NCBI GenBank assembly: GCA_018822805.1
Contig: JAHJJU010000105.1
Location: 47,266-111,265, forward strand
Direction of reading: 5' to 3'
DNA from: a bacterium
GTDB taxonomy: Bacteria > Campylobacterota > Campylobacteria > Campylobacterales > Sulfurovaceae
Length of the DNA: 64,000 bases
The notes below the pieces were generated by a model. The model saw nothing but the letters and a program-made list of their open reading frames with translations, had not been told where the DNA came from and searched no databases. Position numbers and translations under genes: made by a program. Below, piece after piece: positions 10,624 to 21,230 of this stretch (position 1 is its first letter; each line of letters begins with the position of its first letter).

Positions 10624-12147
10624 ATGATAGAAAGTATATTAATAGTAATTCTACTCACACTTTTAGGAGTGGGTGTTACTTATTGGTTTATGCGTAATGA
10701 AAATAAAAAACAATTTAAACATTTAGAAAGTGAAGCAAAAGCAAAAGCTTCGGCTATAGAGTACGAAGCAGAACATATATTGAGCGAAGCTAAAGTTCAT
10801 ATAAAAGAAGAAGAAGTTCTTTTAGATAAAAAGTTTCAAGATAAAGTTTTAGAAATAACAAAACAGAAAACAGAGTTGGATTTGGAGTTAAAATCTCTGC
10901 GTAAAAAAGAGAAAGAACTTTATAAAATCAAAAAAAATTTAGAGAAGAAAGAGAATTCTCTTTTAAGTTTAGAAGCACAAAAAAGAAAAGAGATTGATTT
11001 TACCATTGCTCTTTTAGAAAAAAGTGCAGCGATGACCAAAGAAGAAGCAAAGCAATATCTTTTACAACAAGTAGAAGAACAGTCTAAGTTAGAGTTGGTT
11101 CAAACCATTCATAAATATGAAAAACAGGCACATCAAGAAGCAAAGAAAAAAGCGAATTATATTTTAGCCCAAGCTGTAACACGTTATGCCGGAGAGTTTG
11201 CAGGTGAGCGACTTATCAATATTATTAATCTTCCAAGTGATGAACATAAAGGTCGTATTATTGGTAAAGAGGGTCGAAATATTAAAAGTTTAGAACAGTT
11301 GCTTGGTGTGGATATTATTATCGATGAGACACCGGGTGTGATACTTGTGAGTAACTTTAATCTCTACAGAAGAGCCATTGCAACAAAAACCATTGAAATT
11401 TTGGTTGAAGATGGACGAATTCATCCGGGACGAATTGAAGAGGTTCATGAAAAAGTAAAAGAAGAGTTTGAACAAAAAATCTTAGAAGATGGTGAAAATA
11501 TTGTTATTGAGCTCGGTTTACTTCCGATGCATGAAGAGTTAATGAAGTTACTTGGACGCATGCGATACCGTGCCAGTTATGGACAGAATGCTTTGGCACA
11601 TACGCTAGAAGTTGCAAAATTGGCAGCAATAATGGCTGCTGAAATGGGTGGTGATGAAAAGTTGGCGTTACGAGCAGGATTATTGCATGATATTGGTAAA
11701 GCTTTAACTCAAGAGGTTGGTGGTAACCATGTTGATTTGGGTGTTGAAGTGTGTCAACGATATGATGAGCATCCAACCGTTATCAATGCCATTTATGCAC
11801 ACCATGGTTATGAAGAGCCTGATGGTGTGGAGAGTGCAGCTGTATGTGCTGCTGATACCTTAAGTGCATCCCGACCGGGTGCAAGAAGAGAAGTTCTTGA
11901 AAGTTTTGTTAAACGTGTTAAAGAGGTGGAAGCCATAGCCTTAAGCAAGCAAGGGGTTATTGATGCCTATGCAATTAATGCCGGTCGTGAAATTCGTGTT
12001 TTTGTGGATGCTGGTAAAATTGATGACACAAATGTCTATCTCTTGTCTAAAGAGATTGCAAAAGAGATTGAGAATAAGGTACAATACCCCGGCGAAATAA
12101 AAGTTAATGTTATTCGTGAAAAAAGAGAAATTCAATATGCAAGGTAG
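10624..12147 (+). CDS. rny: Ribonuclease Y
   Basis: TM + coiled coil, KH domain GRIIGKEGRNIKSLE, HD domain HDIGKAL. Confidence 0.95.
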   Translation: MIESILIVILLTLLGVGVTYWFMRNENKKQFKHLESEAKAKASAIEYEAEHILSEAKVHIKEEEVLLDKKFQDKVLEITKQKTELDLELKSLRKKEKELYKIKKNLEKKENSLLSLEAQKRKEIDFTIALLEKSAAMTKEEAKQYLLQQVEEQSKLELVQTIHKYEKQAHQEAKKKANYILAQAVTRYAGEFAGERLINIINLPSDEHKGRIIGKEGRNIKSLEQLLGVDIIIDETPGVILVSNFNLYRRAIATKTIEILVEDGRIHPGRIEEVHEKVKEEFEQKILEDGENIVIELGLLPMHEELMKLLGRMRYRASYGQNALAHTLEVAKLAAIMAAEMGGDEKLALRAGLLHDIGKALTQEVGGNHVDLGVEVCQRYDEHPTVINAIYAHHGYEEPDGVESAAVCAADTLSASRPGARREVLESFVKRVKEVEAIALSKQGVIDAYAINAGREIRVFVDAGKIDDTNVYLLSKEIAKEIENKVQYPGEIKVNVIREKREIQYAR

Positions 12148-12151
12148 AAAT

Positions 12152-12763
12152 ATGAAAAAAGTAACTTTAGCGTTTTTAATGACGGTTTTGGTATTGCTTA
12201 CAGGATGTAATCCTAAAGAAGCAAAAGAGAGTATGGCAAGTAACACAGCAGTTCAAAATGCTTCAACGGCAAATAGTACACAGAGCAATGAGCAGATGAC
12301 CATTGTTGTTTTAGAAACAAACCAAGGGAATATAGAGTTAAAACTTTTCCCTAAAGTGGCACCATTGGCTGTTGAAAATTTTGTAACCCATGCTAAAAAT
12401 GGCTACTACAATGGTCTGATTTTTCACAGAGTTATTAAAAACTTTATGATTCAAGGTGGAGATCCTACGGGTACGGGTACCGGTGGTACTTCTATTTGGA
12501 ATAAAGAGTTTGTTAATGAATATGCACCTAATGTGATTTTTGATAAACCATTTTTATTGGCGATGGCAAATCATGGACCTAATACCAATGGTAGTCAGTT
12601 TTTCATTACTACAAAAACCACACCATGGTTAAATGGTGGTTACACCATTTTTGGTGAAGTGGTATCCGGGCAGGCTATAGTACAAAAAATTGAAAATACA
12701 CAAACAGCAGTAGCTGATAGACCGGTAAATGAGCAGAAGATTATTAAGGCTTATGTTAAGTAA
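12152..12763 (+). CDS. Peptidyl-prolyl cis-trans isomerase lipoprotein (start reassigned from 12107)
   Basis: MKKVTLAFLMTVLVLLTGC lipobox; GLIFHRVIKNFMIQGGDPTGTGTGG. Confidence 0.92.
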   Translation: MKKVTLAFLMTVLVLLTGCNPKEAKESMASNTAVQNASTANSTQSNEQMTIVVLETNQGNIELKLFPKVAPLAVENFVTHAKNGYYNGLIFHRVIKNFMIQGGDPTGTGTGGTSIWNKEFVNEYAPNVIFDKPFLLAMANHGPNTNGSQFFITTKTTPWLNGGYTIFGEVVSGQAIVQKIENTQTAVADRPVNEQKIIKAYVK

Positions 12764-12765
12764 TA

Positions 12766-13689
12766 ATGCAGACAACAGATCTTAACAAACTACGTCAAGA
12801 ACGTTTAAAGTGTCTTGAATGGAAAAATATTAAACCTTATTGGGAGGCTATTAAAGCTCTCCCAGCTCCTAAAAATGTTCAAATCAAACTTGGTGACACT
12901 GTTGAAATGCTTCCGGATGCCTTAACAGAGGAAGAAGAAACATCTATTTATGAGAGTGCAAAATTAATGCATCCATGGAGAAAAGGACCTTTTCAAGTCT
13001 CCAAAACGTTTATAGACAGTGAATGGAGAAGTAATCTTAAATATAATTTATTACGTCCTCACTTTAATTTAAAAGATAAAACAGTTGGTGATATTGGATG
13101 CAATAATGGTTATTATCTTTTTAGAATGATGGAAGATCAACCCAAAAGATTGATTGGATTTGATCCTTCGGCTGTGACATTTTGTCAATTTAAATTTTTA
13201 GATCATTTTATGCAAAGTGGTATTACTTATGAGCTTTTAGGTGTGGAGCATGTTGAGCATTACGAACACAAATTTGACGTCTTATTTTGCTTAGGGGTAC
13301 TCTACCATAGAGCTGATCCAATAGGTATGCTAAAATCGCTATTTAAAGGCTTAAATGAGGGTGGAGAATTGATTCTAGATACCTTTATGATTGATGGAAA
13401 AGAGGATGTCTGTTTAACCCCTCGTGATCGTTATTCTAAAATGGGAAATATCTATTTTATTCCGACGATAAATGCTTTGAAAAACTGGTGTTTAAGAGCT
13501 GGTTTTGAGACGTTTGAAGTACTGAATATCGTTAAAACCGAACATGAAGAACAACGCAAAACAGAATGGATTAATACGCAATCATTAAGTGATTTTTTAG
13601 ATGAAAATGATCAGAATAAAACAGTTGAAGGTTACCCTGCTCCTAAAAGGGTTTATATAAAAGCAAAAAAGTTAAAGAAAACAAAGTAA
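12766..13689 (+). CDS. cmoB: tRNA U34 carboxymethyltransferase CmoB
   Basis: HPWRKGPF..DSEWRSNLKY..DIGCNNGYYLFRM, GVLYHRADPI. Confidence 0.9.
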   Translation: MQTTDLNKLRQERLKCLEWKNIKPYWEAIKALPAPKNVQIKLGDTVEMLPDALTEEEETSIYESAKLMHPWRKGPFQVSKTFIDSEWRSNLKYNLLRPHFNLKDKTVGDIGCNNGYYLFRMMEDQPKRLIGFDPSAVTFCQFKFLDHFMQSGITYELLGVEHVEHYEHKFDVLFCLGVLYHRADPIGMLKSLFKGLNEGGELILDTFMIDGKEDVCLTPRDRYSKMGNIYFIPTINALKNWCLRAGFETFEVLNIVKTEHEEQRKTEWINTQSLSDFLDENDQNKTVEGYPAPKRVYIKAKKLKKTK

Positions 13690-13868
13690 ATAGTAAATTT
13701 ATTTTTAAACCGTCGAAAAATAAGGTATAATTAAACAAATTTAAGTTGTTCGGAAAACTTTGTAAGCTTGTAAACGCATATGTATAATTATGTTAAAAAT
13801 TATTTTTATTTTTAAATAAGTGGAATTTTGATATAACCTCCGAACATATAGAAAAGATTAGGATAACA

Positions 13869-14534
13869 ATGAGAATATTAACCATTGGCTTTGATGACGA
13901 GTTCATAAAAGATTTAGAGATTGAACTTGAAAAATATTTTATCTGTATTGTAGACAGTGCAAGAGATTTGTATGACGCTACAAACTTTACAGATTTTAGA
14001 CACTATGAACTTATAATCATAGTAGATGAAGGTGAACGATATACATTAGAAAAATACAGTAACGAAGTAAAAAAGAAAAAAAGAGAAACAAAAATTATTG
14101 TCTTAACGAACAATAAAAAAAATCAAATTCCACTTTTTGAGTTGGGTGTTGATGATGTTGTTACTCATTTTATAGATTCCCCGGAATTGATTGCTGTGAG
14201 AGTTCTTTCAAATATGAGAAAACTTTTTGGTACACAAATTGATGTTGGCAAACTTGTAATAGACATTGCAAATAAAAAGATAGAATATGATGATAAAATT
14301 GTCTCTTTAAATGGAAAAACATTTGATATATTGGCGTATTTGGCACTTAGAGAAGATCGTGTTTTCTCAAAAGATGAGATTATTAATGCACTGTGGGAAG
14401 AACCGGAATATGTGAGTGACAATACTGTTGAAGTGGCAATCAATCAAATTCGTAAACGTCTTAAAAGTATACTTGGTTTTCAAGTAATACATACGGTAAG
14501 AAGAAGAGGTTATAAGTTTTCTTACGACAAGTAG
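13869..14534 (+). CDS. OmpR-family orphan response regulator, HsrA/CosR-like
   Basis: C-terminal DNA-binding domain LNGKTFDILAYLALREDRVFSKDEIINALWEEPE..VRRRGYKF; phosphoacceptor position non-canonical. Confidence 0.85.
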   Translation: MRILTIGFDDEFIKDLEIELEKYFICIVDSARDLYDATNFTDFRHYELIIIVDEGERYTLEKYSNEVKKKKRETKIIVLTNNKKNQIPLFELGVDDVVTHFIDSPELIAVRVLSNMRKLFGTQIDVGKLVIDIANKKIEYDDKIVSLNGKTFDILAYLALREDRVFSKDEIINALWEEPEYVSDNTVEVAINQIRKRLKSILGFQVIHTVRRRGYKFSYDK

Positions 14535-14603
14535 GGTCTTTTCCCATGAAAACACCGTGTTATAATATTTCAAATATATTGAAAATTTGAATTTTAATTT
14601 GAT

Positions 14604-14628
14604 GGTGTTGTGAGGCACAACACCCTAC
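14604..14628 (-). repeat. REP-like palindrome, GTAG foot (minus strand GTAG GGTGTTGTG cct CACAACACC)
   Basis: Perfect 9-bp stem with CTAC on the + strand. Confidence 0.65.
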
Positions 14629-14633
14629 TATCC

Positions 14634-15236
14634 TTAATTATTTTTTACATAATTTAGCCACATTGGCATTCCTTTTTGCTCTTGTTTTAATGTCGTGCTC
14701 ATTCCGTGACCCGGATAAACAGTAAAGTCTCTCTCTATTTTCATCGCTTTTTCTAAACTTTGAGCCATTGCTTCTCCTGAAGAGAAGGGAAAGTCCCATC
14801 TTCCAATGGATTGTTGAAAAAGAAAGTCACCTGAAAACCATACATCTTCAATTTCTATAATGGAGTTACCCGGTGTGTGCCCCGGGAAATGACGATAGTT
14901 GATTTTAATGCCCTCTATAGTGATTTCTTCATCTCCATCAACAAGAACATCAGGAGTACTGCTTGGTGGAGTTTGTCCTAATGGGCATTTTTGTAACATA
15001 AAAGCATCTTTTTTTTGAATATAGAGAGGAATGTTTAATTTTTTTTGTAACGCTGCATTACTCCAAACATGATCATAATGTCCATGAGTATTGAGTATGG
15101 CAATAGGGTTACTTGTGTTGTTAAGTACCCAATTTGTGGCATTTATACCTGGATCGATTATGATATCTTTGTTGTCAATAGTAACGATATAACAATTGGT
15201 TTGGGTCTGTCCCATGGGCTGAATTTTAATTTCCAT
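14634..15236 (-). CDS. MBL-fold metallohydrolase (glyoxalase II-like); start reassigned to 15236
   Basis: NTHGHYDHVWSN, FPGHTPGN, VYPGHG. Confidence 0.92.
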   Translation of the reverse strand: MEIKIQPMGQTQTNCYIVTIDNKDIIIDPGINATNWVLNNTSNPIAILNTHGHYDHVWSNAALQKKLNIPLYIQKKDAFMLQKCPLGQTPPSSTPDVLVDGDEEITIEGIKINYRHFPGHTPGNSIIEIEDVWFSGDFLFQQSIGRWDFPFSSGEAMAQSLEKAMKIERDFTVYPGHGMSTTLKQEQKGMPMWLNYVKNN

Positions 15237-15285
15237 GACTAAGCTTTCCTGTTGTAAATGAAATAGATTTGCTATAATAATTGTT

Positions 15286-16101
15286 ATGAATATATATAAA
15301 GTTTTAGAAGAAGCCATTACAAGTGATCGTATGGAGACTAAAGAAAAACTCACACAACAATGTTTTGAGTATTGTAGCCAAAATGAATTTATATCCTCTA
15401 AAGGATTTCAACCTTTGCTCTTTAAAATTCCCTCTTATGCCAATAGATGTGAGATCGTAGAGCCCAAAGCATTGAAGAGGAGAAAAGATTTTGATACGTC
15501 GGAAGGATTAGCAATTTTGGTGCATTCTATTGCACATATTGAGTACTCTGCTATTGATTTAGCTTTGGATGCCGTGTACCGATATCCTAGTATGCCACAG
15601 GCATACAAAATTGATTGGTTAGAAGTAGCCTTGGATGAAATTCGGCACTATAAAATGTTGAATGAATTGCTTGAAGAGCTAGGGTACAACTATGGCGATT
15701 TTCCTGTACATTGTGGGCTTTTCGATGCCTCTTGTCATACTGCAGATGATATCTTAGATCGAATGGCAATTGTTCCACGCTATTATGAAGCAAGTGGATT
15801 GGATGTAAATCCTCAAATTATCAAAAAACTTGAAAATAAGCGTAAAATCCCTTCAGTTCAAAAATTAATTGAGCATTTACATCTTATCTATAAAGAGGAG
15901 ATTGTTCATGTTCAAAAAGGGGACTATTGGTTTAAAACTGTTTGTAAAAGTAGAGATTTGAGTGAATCCGTCTATTTTGAAATTTTAGAACGTTATAAAT
16001 TGTTAGATAAACATCGTCCGCATGTAAATGTGAAAGCACGTCAAGAAGCAGGATTCACTTGTCAAGAGTTAGAGATTTTGGGAAATGTGAAATGTTTGTG
16101 A
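15286..16101 (+). CDS. DUF455-family ferritin-like protein
   Basis: ILVHSIAHIEYSAIDLALDA..DEIRHYKMLNELLEELGY. Confidence 0.85.
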   Translation: MNIYKVLEEAITSDRMETKEKLTQQCFEYCSQNEFISSKGFQPLLFKIPSYANRCEIVEPKALKRRKDFDTSEGLAILVHSIAHIEYSAIDLALDAVYRYPSMPQAYKIDWLEVALDEIRHYKMLNELLEELGYNYGDFPVHCGLFDASCHTADDILDRMAIVPRYYEASGLDVNPQIIKKLENKRKIPSVQKLIEHLHLIYKEEIVHVQKGDYWFKTVCKSRDLSESVYFEILERYKLLDKHRPHVNVKARQEAGFTCQELEILGNVKCL

Positions 16102-16242
16102 CAATAATCTTTAAAAATAATAAAAAATTTAACATAATTACTATAAAACATATATAAACATAAAAAAGTATATGATGTTTAAAATAAGATTTAATGAAAA
16201 TGTAGTATAATGCATAATATCAAATAAATAAAGTAGAATAAT

Positions 16243-17379
16243 ATGAAAAATACAATAGAATTTTTTAAGCCATCGATTCAAGATAATACCAAACAATATA
16301 TAGAAGATGTTCTAACATTTTCTGACAATCGTAAAGTTGAAAAGTTAGAGAATTCATTCCGAAATTTCATTGGTTGTAAGCACGCACTTGCTACGAACAG
16401 TGGAACATCTGCATTGCATTTAGCTATGTGTGCTTTAGATTTTAAACGAGGTGACAAGGTTATTTGTAGTATTAACGTTTTCCCTTCGGTACCTCAATCG
16501 GTTAGGCATTTTGATGCTGAACCAATTTTTGTAGATATCGAAAGTAAAAATTATAATATTGATTTGGTAAAGTTGGAACAAGCTTTAGAAAAAAACCAAA
16601 GTAAGAAGTTAAAAGCAATAATTATTAACCATATGGCAGGACATGTTTTAGATTTGGAAAAAGTATATGCATTGGCAAAGCAATATAATGTAAAAGTGAT
16701 AGAAGATGCATCTAATGCAATGGGTGCTGAATACAAGGGTAAATATATTGGTAATACGGGTGCTGATATCACAATTTTTTCTTTTGCACCCCATTTATGT
16801 AACTCATTGACCAGTGGTGGAATGCTTGTTACTGAAAATGATACAACCTATGCAAGAGCACAGCTTTTAGGTTTTCATGGAATGAAAGGTAGAGAGTGTG
16901 ATGAGTTTGGTAACATTAATTATATTTATGATGTTGTTGATATCGGTTGGAAATACGATTTGGATCAATTGGAAGCTGCTTATTGTTTAGCTGATTTTGA
17001 AGCTCTAAAAAAAACCATAAAAAGAAGACAAGCAATTGCTACTAAATATACGGAGCTTCTTGCAGACATTCGTCACGTAAAATTACCGACATTGGATGAA
17101 AAGAGTATTGCGACGCAATATATTGTAGAAATTGATAAAAACCGTGATCACTTTGTTAATGAACTTAAAAAAGAGGGTGTAAAGATTTCTGTACACTACA
17201 TGCCATTACATTTAACTGAGTATTATAAGCAAAAATATTCTATGAAAGTTTTTGATTATTCTGTAGCACTTGGTTGTTTTCAACGGGTTATGTCTTTACC
17301 GATTTATGCCTCATTAACAGATGAAGAGGTTATACGTGTATGTGATGCTGTTAAAAAAGTAGCGAATGCACATATTTAG
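16243..17379 (+). CDS. DegT/DnrJ/EryC1/StrS-family aminotransferase
   Basis: ALATNSGTSALHLAM, PLP region; internal Lys position replaced around FSFAPHLCNSLTSGGM. Confidence 0.88.
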   Translation: MKNTIEFFKPSIQDNTKQYIEDVLTFSDNRKVEKLENSFRNFIGCKHALATNSGTSALHLAMCALDFKRGDKVICSINVFPSVPQSVRHFDAEPIFVDIESKNYNIDLVKLEQALEKNQSKKLKAIIINHMAGHVLDLEKVYALAKQYNVKVIEDASNAMGAEYKGKYIGNTGADITIFSFAPHLCNSLTSGGMLVTENDTTYARAQLLGFHGMKGRECDEFGNINYIYDVVDIGWKYDLDQLEAAYCLADFEALKKTIKRRQAIATKYTELLADIRHVKLPTLDEKSIATQYIVEIDKNRDHFVNELKKEGVKISVHYMPLHLTEYYKQKYSMKVFDYSVALGCFQRVMSLPIYASLTDEEVIRVCDAVKKVANAHI

Positions 17380-17401
17380 TAGCTTTTTTAATAGCTTCTC
17401 T

Positions 17402-18319
17402 ATGGTCTCTTTCTTTGAGAGACTCTTTTTTAAACCCAATTTTTTTGATTGGGTTTTAATTCTTTTTCTTTCTCCTTTATCTTTATTTTATGCTTTTGTT
17501 ATGTTGATAAGAAGAGTAGTAACCCCTAAAAGAAGTTATGCTGTTCCTATAATAAGTATTGGGAATTTAACCGTTGGTGGTAGTGGAAAGACTCCTTTTG
17601 TTATTGCTTTGGCATCACGTTATGAGAATGTTGCTATTGTCTCGCGAGGTTATGGTCGTCAAAGTAAAGGTTTAGTAGAAGTTAGTCGAAATGGTAAAAT
17701 TTTAACCGATGTTTTTAACGCAGGTGATGAGCCCATGCTTATGGCAACTTCATTAAAAAAAGCTTCGGTAATCGTAAGTGAAAACCGAGAGTCGGCGATT
17801 GACTTGGCATTAAAGCAGGGTGCTAAGATTTTGTTTTTAGATGATGGTTTTAATCGAGTGAATATTAAAAAATTTGAAATTTTACTTTTCCCGGAGAGGA
17901 TTAGAAATTATTTTACTTTTCCTGCCGGTCCTTTTCGAGAATTCTTTTTTTCGAAGTTGTTTGCCCATTTGAATCTTTATGAAAATCGAGATTTTAAACG
18001 GGTGGTGACGGTTGTAGAACAAACTGAGAAGATGCTACTTGTAACGGCCATTTCAAATCCTGAACGTTTAGAACCTTTTTTACCAAAGGGTATTGTCGAT
18101 AAAATTTATTTAGAAGATCATGCTTATTTCAATGAAAGTGTACTTAAAGAAAAGATGTTAAGCACAGCTGCCACTTCTCTTTTAGTGACTCAAAAAGATG
18201 AAGTAAAAATGACAGGCTTTAAGTTACCCCTTTCGGTTATGAAGTTAGAATTGCAGATTCAAAATAAAGTCTTAGAGAAAATTGATAGGTATATTGGAGC
18301 GTATAGAGATGAAAAGTAA
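17402..18319 (+). CDS. lpxK: Tetraacyldisaccharide 4'-kinase; ATG 17402 preferred over 17366
   Basis: ISIGNLTVGGSGKTPFV, SRGYGRQSKG, LFLDDGF. Confidence 0.92.
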   Translation: MVSFFERLFFKPNFFDWVLILFLSPLSLFYAFVMLIRRVVTPKRSYAVPIISIGNLTVGGSGKTPFVIALASRYENVAIVSRGYGRQSKGLVEVSRNGKILTDVFNAGDEPMLMATSLKKASVIVSENRESAIDLALKQGAKILFLDDGFNRVNIKKFEILLFPERIRNYFTFPAGPFREFFFSKLFAHLNLYENRDFKRVVTVVEQTEKMLLVTAISNPERLEPFLPKGIVDKIYLEDHAYFNESVLKEKMLSTAATSLLVTQKDEVKMTGFKLPLSVMKLELQIQNKVLEKIDRYIGAYRDEK

Positions 18320-19160
18320 AATTGAAGTGGTAAAGACCCTTTTAGATGCATTGCCATATATAAAAAAGTTTGCAAATGAGAAGATTGTGATTAAATATGG
18401 AGGTTCAGCACAAACATCTGAAACGTTAAAACAGCAGTTTGCTCAAGATATTGTCTTATTGCATACGGTAGGAATGAAGCCAATTATTGTACATGGGGGT
18501 GGTAAGAGTATTACCGATTTACTGGCTGATTTGGGTGTTGCTACTAAATTTGTGGATGGTCAAAGGGTAACAACCAAAGAGGTAATGCGTATTGCAGAGA
18601 TGGTTTTATCGGGCGAAATAAATAAAGATATTGTCTCTCTTTTGAATAATCAAGGGGGTTCTGCCATTGGTATTTCCGGAAAAGATGCCAACTTTCTTGA
18701 AGCTGTACCTAAAGATTTTGAGAACTTTGGTTACACTGGAATTATTCAACATGTGAATCCTAAAATAGTCAACAATATTATTGATGATGGCTTTGTACCG
18801 GTTATTGCACCTATTGCTTCAGCACCAACCATTGGACATCCTGGATTTAATATTAATGCTGATTTGGCTGCGAGTAAAATAGCCATTGCTTTAGAGGCTA
18901 GAAAGGTTTTATTTTTAACCGATACGGAAGGGGTTTTAGATAAAGATATGAACCTTTTAAGAAATTTAGATATAAAAAAGACAGAAGAGTTAAAAGCCAA
19001 TGGTACAATACATGGTGGAATGGTTCCAAAGGTCGATGCTTGTATTGAAGCATTACGAGGTGGCGTTAAAAAAGCACATATAATTGATGGACGCCTTGAA
19101 CATTCTATGTTGTTAGAAATTTTAACTTCAACCGGTGTAGGTACGTGTATACAACTTTAA
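18309..19160 (+). CDS. argB: Acetylglutamate kinase; start reassigned to 18309
   Basis: FANEKIVIKYGGSAQ, KPIIVHGGGKSI, GFNINADLAASKIA. Confidence 0.95.
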   Translation: MKSKIEVVKTLLDALPYIKKFANEKIVIKYGGSAQTSETLKQQFAQDIVLLHTVGMKPIIVHGGGKSITDLLADLGVATKFVDGQRVTTKEVMRIAEMVLSGEINKDIVSLLNNQGGSAIGISGKDANFLEAVPKDFENFGYTGIIQHVNPKIVNNIIDDGFVPVIAPIASAPTIGHPGFNINADLAASKIAIALEARKVLFLTDTEGVLDKDMNLLRNLDIKKTEELKANGTIHGGMVPKVDACIEALRGGVKKAHIIDGRLEHSMLLEILTSTGVGTCIQL

Positions 19161-19270
19161 ACAATATTGTTTAAAAATTATTTTATGAGCTTTATAATTT
19201 GAGATAATCTGATACATAACTCTTAAAGAAAAGTATAATTGGCTTATTTAGCTATGGGGTTATTCAATTA

Positions 19271-20800
19271 TTGAGTATACTAATTTTTATGAAAGAAAGC
19301 ATAAAAATATTTTCCCAAGATCTTAAGAATTCATTTAAAGATTTGTTACCCATTGTGATTGTGGTAGCATTTTTTCAGACATTTATTATTCAATCGATGC
19401 CTGAAAATTTGATTTCTATTATCATTGGTCTTACCATTGTTGCTGTAGGATTGGCACTTTTTATTAGAGGACTTGAATTGGGTATTTTCCCCATAGGTGA
19501 GAACCTTGCTGTGGATTTTGCAAAAAAAGGTTCCGTCTTTTGGCTCTTACTCTTTGCTTTTACCATTGGTTTTTCAACCACAGTTGCTGAACCGGCATTG
19601 ATTGCCATAGCTGATAAGGCAGCTGTGATTTCAGGAGGATTGGTTGATGCCTTTTGGCTAAGAATGACCGTGGCTCTCTCTGTTGGTTTTGCCATTGCAT
19701 TGGGGACACTACGTATTCTTCTTGGGCATCCCATTCAGTATTACATTATTGCCGGTTATATTCTTGTTGTTGTGGTGACATTTTTTGCACCCAAAGAGAT
19801 TATTGGACTGGCGTATGACAGTGGAGGGGTTACAACCTCAACCGTAACCGTTCCTTTGGTCGCAGCTTTAGGAATTGGTTTGGCATCCAGCATTAAAGGG
19901 CGTAATCCTGCGATTGATGGATTTGGTTTGATTGCTTTTGCCTCTCTGACTCCTATGATATTTGTTCAGGTGTATGGAATTGTTGTCTACTCTTTAGGAG
20001 ATACCTCTACCGTACCTGTAGTTGCTGAGGTTGTTGAAAGCACTAAGAGGGTTGCTGTTGTTCATACCTTTTCACTGGTTGATACACTGTTAGAGTTGGT
20101 AGGGGTTATTAAAGATGTGGCTCCTATTTTATTGGTGATTTTCTTTTTCCAATATGTGGTTATTAAAAAGCCAGTGGCCCATTTGCATAAAATAGCTACA
20201 GGTATTATTATGGTGATTTTTGGACTCTATGCGTTTATTGTAGGTCTAGAGATGGGGCTGTTTCCTATTGGAGAGAGCATCGCTTATGCCTTAACGAGTA
20301 TGAACAATAATGGGCTTATTTATCTCTTTGGTTTTCTGATTGGTTTCTCGACCACCATGGCAGAACCAGCACTTTTAGCCATTGCACTGAAGGCTCAAGA
20401 GATAAGTGAAGGGATGATAAAGCAGAATGTATTACGAACTGTGGTAGCATTAGGTGTGGCAATTGGTATTGGATTGGGTGCCTATCGTTTGGTATCGGGT
20501 GATCAAATTCATCACTATATTATTGTTGGGTACTCTTTGGTTATTCTTTTAACGTATTTTGCACCCAAATACATTGTACCTATTGCTTATGACAGTGGAG
20601 GGGTAACAACCTCAACCGTGACAGTGCCGTTAGTGGCTGCTTTAGGGCTTGGTTTGGCTGAAAATATTGAAGGACGAAACCCTCTTATTGATGGATTTGG
20701 TCTGATTGCATTTGCGTCACTTTTTCCTATGTTGACGGTTATGGGTTATGGTATTTATGCAGAGTATAAAAATAAAAAATTAGAAGGGATCACCAAATGA
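19271..20800 (+). CDS. DUF1538 membrane protein with two internal repeats
   Basis: Two copies of GFSTT(V/M)AEPAL(I/L)AIA and [21 protein letters not shown](I/L)GLA. Confidence 0.9.
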   Translation: MSILIFMKESIKIFSQDLKNSFKDLLPIVIVVAFFQTFIIQSMPENLISIIIGLTIVAVGLALFIRGLELGIFPIGENLAVDFAKKGSVFWLLLFAFTIGFSTTVAEPALIAIADKAAVISGGLVDAFWLRMTVALSVGFAIALGTLRILLGHPIQYYIIAGYILVVVVTFFAPKEIIGLAYDSGGVTTSTVTVPLVAALGIGLASSIKGRNPAIDGFGLIAFASLTPMIFVQVYGIVVYSLGDTSTVPVVAEVVESTKRVAVVHTFSLVDTLLELVGVIKDVAPILLVIFFFQYVVIKKPVAHLHKIATGIIMVIFGLYAFIVGLEMGLFPIGESIAYALTSMNNNGLIYLFGFLIGFSTTMAEPALLAIALKAQEISEGMIKQNVLRTVVALGVAIGIGLGAYRLVSGDQIHHYIIVGYSLVILLTYFAPKYIVPIAYDSGGVTTSTVTVPLVAALGLGLAENIEGRNPLIDGFGLIAFASLFPMLTVMGYGIYAEYKNKKLEGITK

Positions 20801-21147
20801 AATTTACAGCATTAGTTGCAATTATTGAAGATAAAGATGAAGAGGCAGCCATAGATGTAGCTAAAGAAGCCGGTGCCGGTGGTGTAACCATAATGCATGG
20901 TAAAAATATTGGTCTTGAAGAGAAAAAAGTATTTTTTGGATTAACGTTAGAAGAGAATGTCTCAGTACTTCTGTTTATTTTACCACGAAAACTCTCGATG
21001 AAAGTGATGAAAGCGATTCGTGAAAAGTTTAATTTGGACAATTCAAAAAATGGTGGTTTAATTTTTACATTGCCATTGAGTCATGTAGCAGGTTTAGATA
21101 TGAACGAGTTGCATAAATTTGAAGATGACATTAAGTCGATGTTATAA
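20797..21147 (+). CDS. P-II-like regulatory protein
   Basis: [36 protein letters not shown]; 4-nt overlap with DUF1538 gene. Confidence 0.75.
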   Translation: MKFTALVAIIEDKDEEAAIDVAKEAGAGGVTIMHGKNIGLEEKKVFFGLTLEENVSVLLFILPRKLSMKVMKAIREKFNLDNSKNGGLIFTLPLSHVAGLDMNELHKFEDDIKSML

Positions 21148-21168
21148 AAGGTCAAATTGATCTTTTTA
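21146..21168 (+). terminator. Intrinsic terminator-like hairpin
   Basis: AAAAGGTC aaatt GATCTTTTT. Confidence 0.5.
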
Positions 21169-21230
21169 TAATATAAGTCTTAGCAAATAAATGTTAAAAT
21201 ATATTTTAAAATATTTAAAAGGAACAGAAA

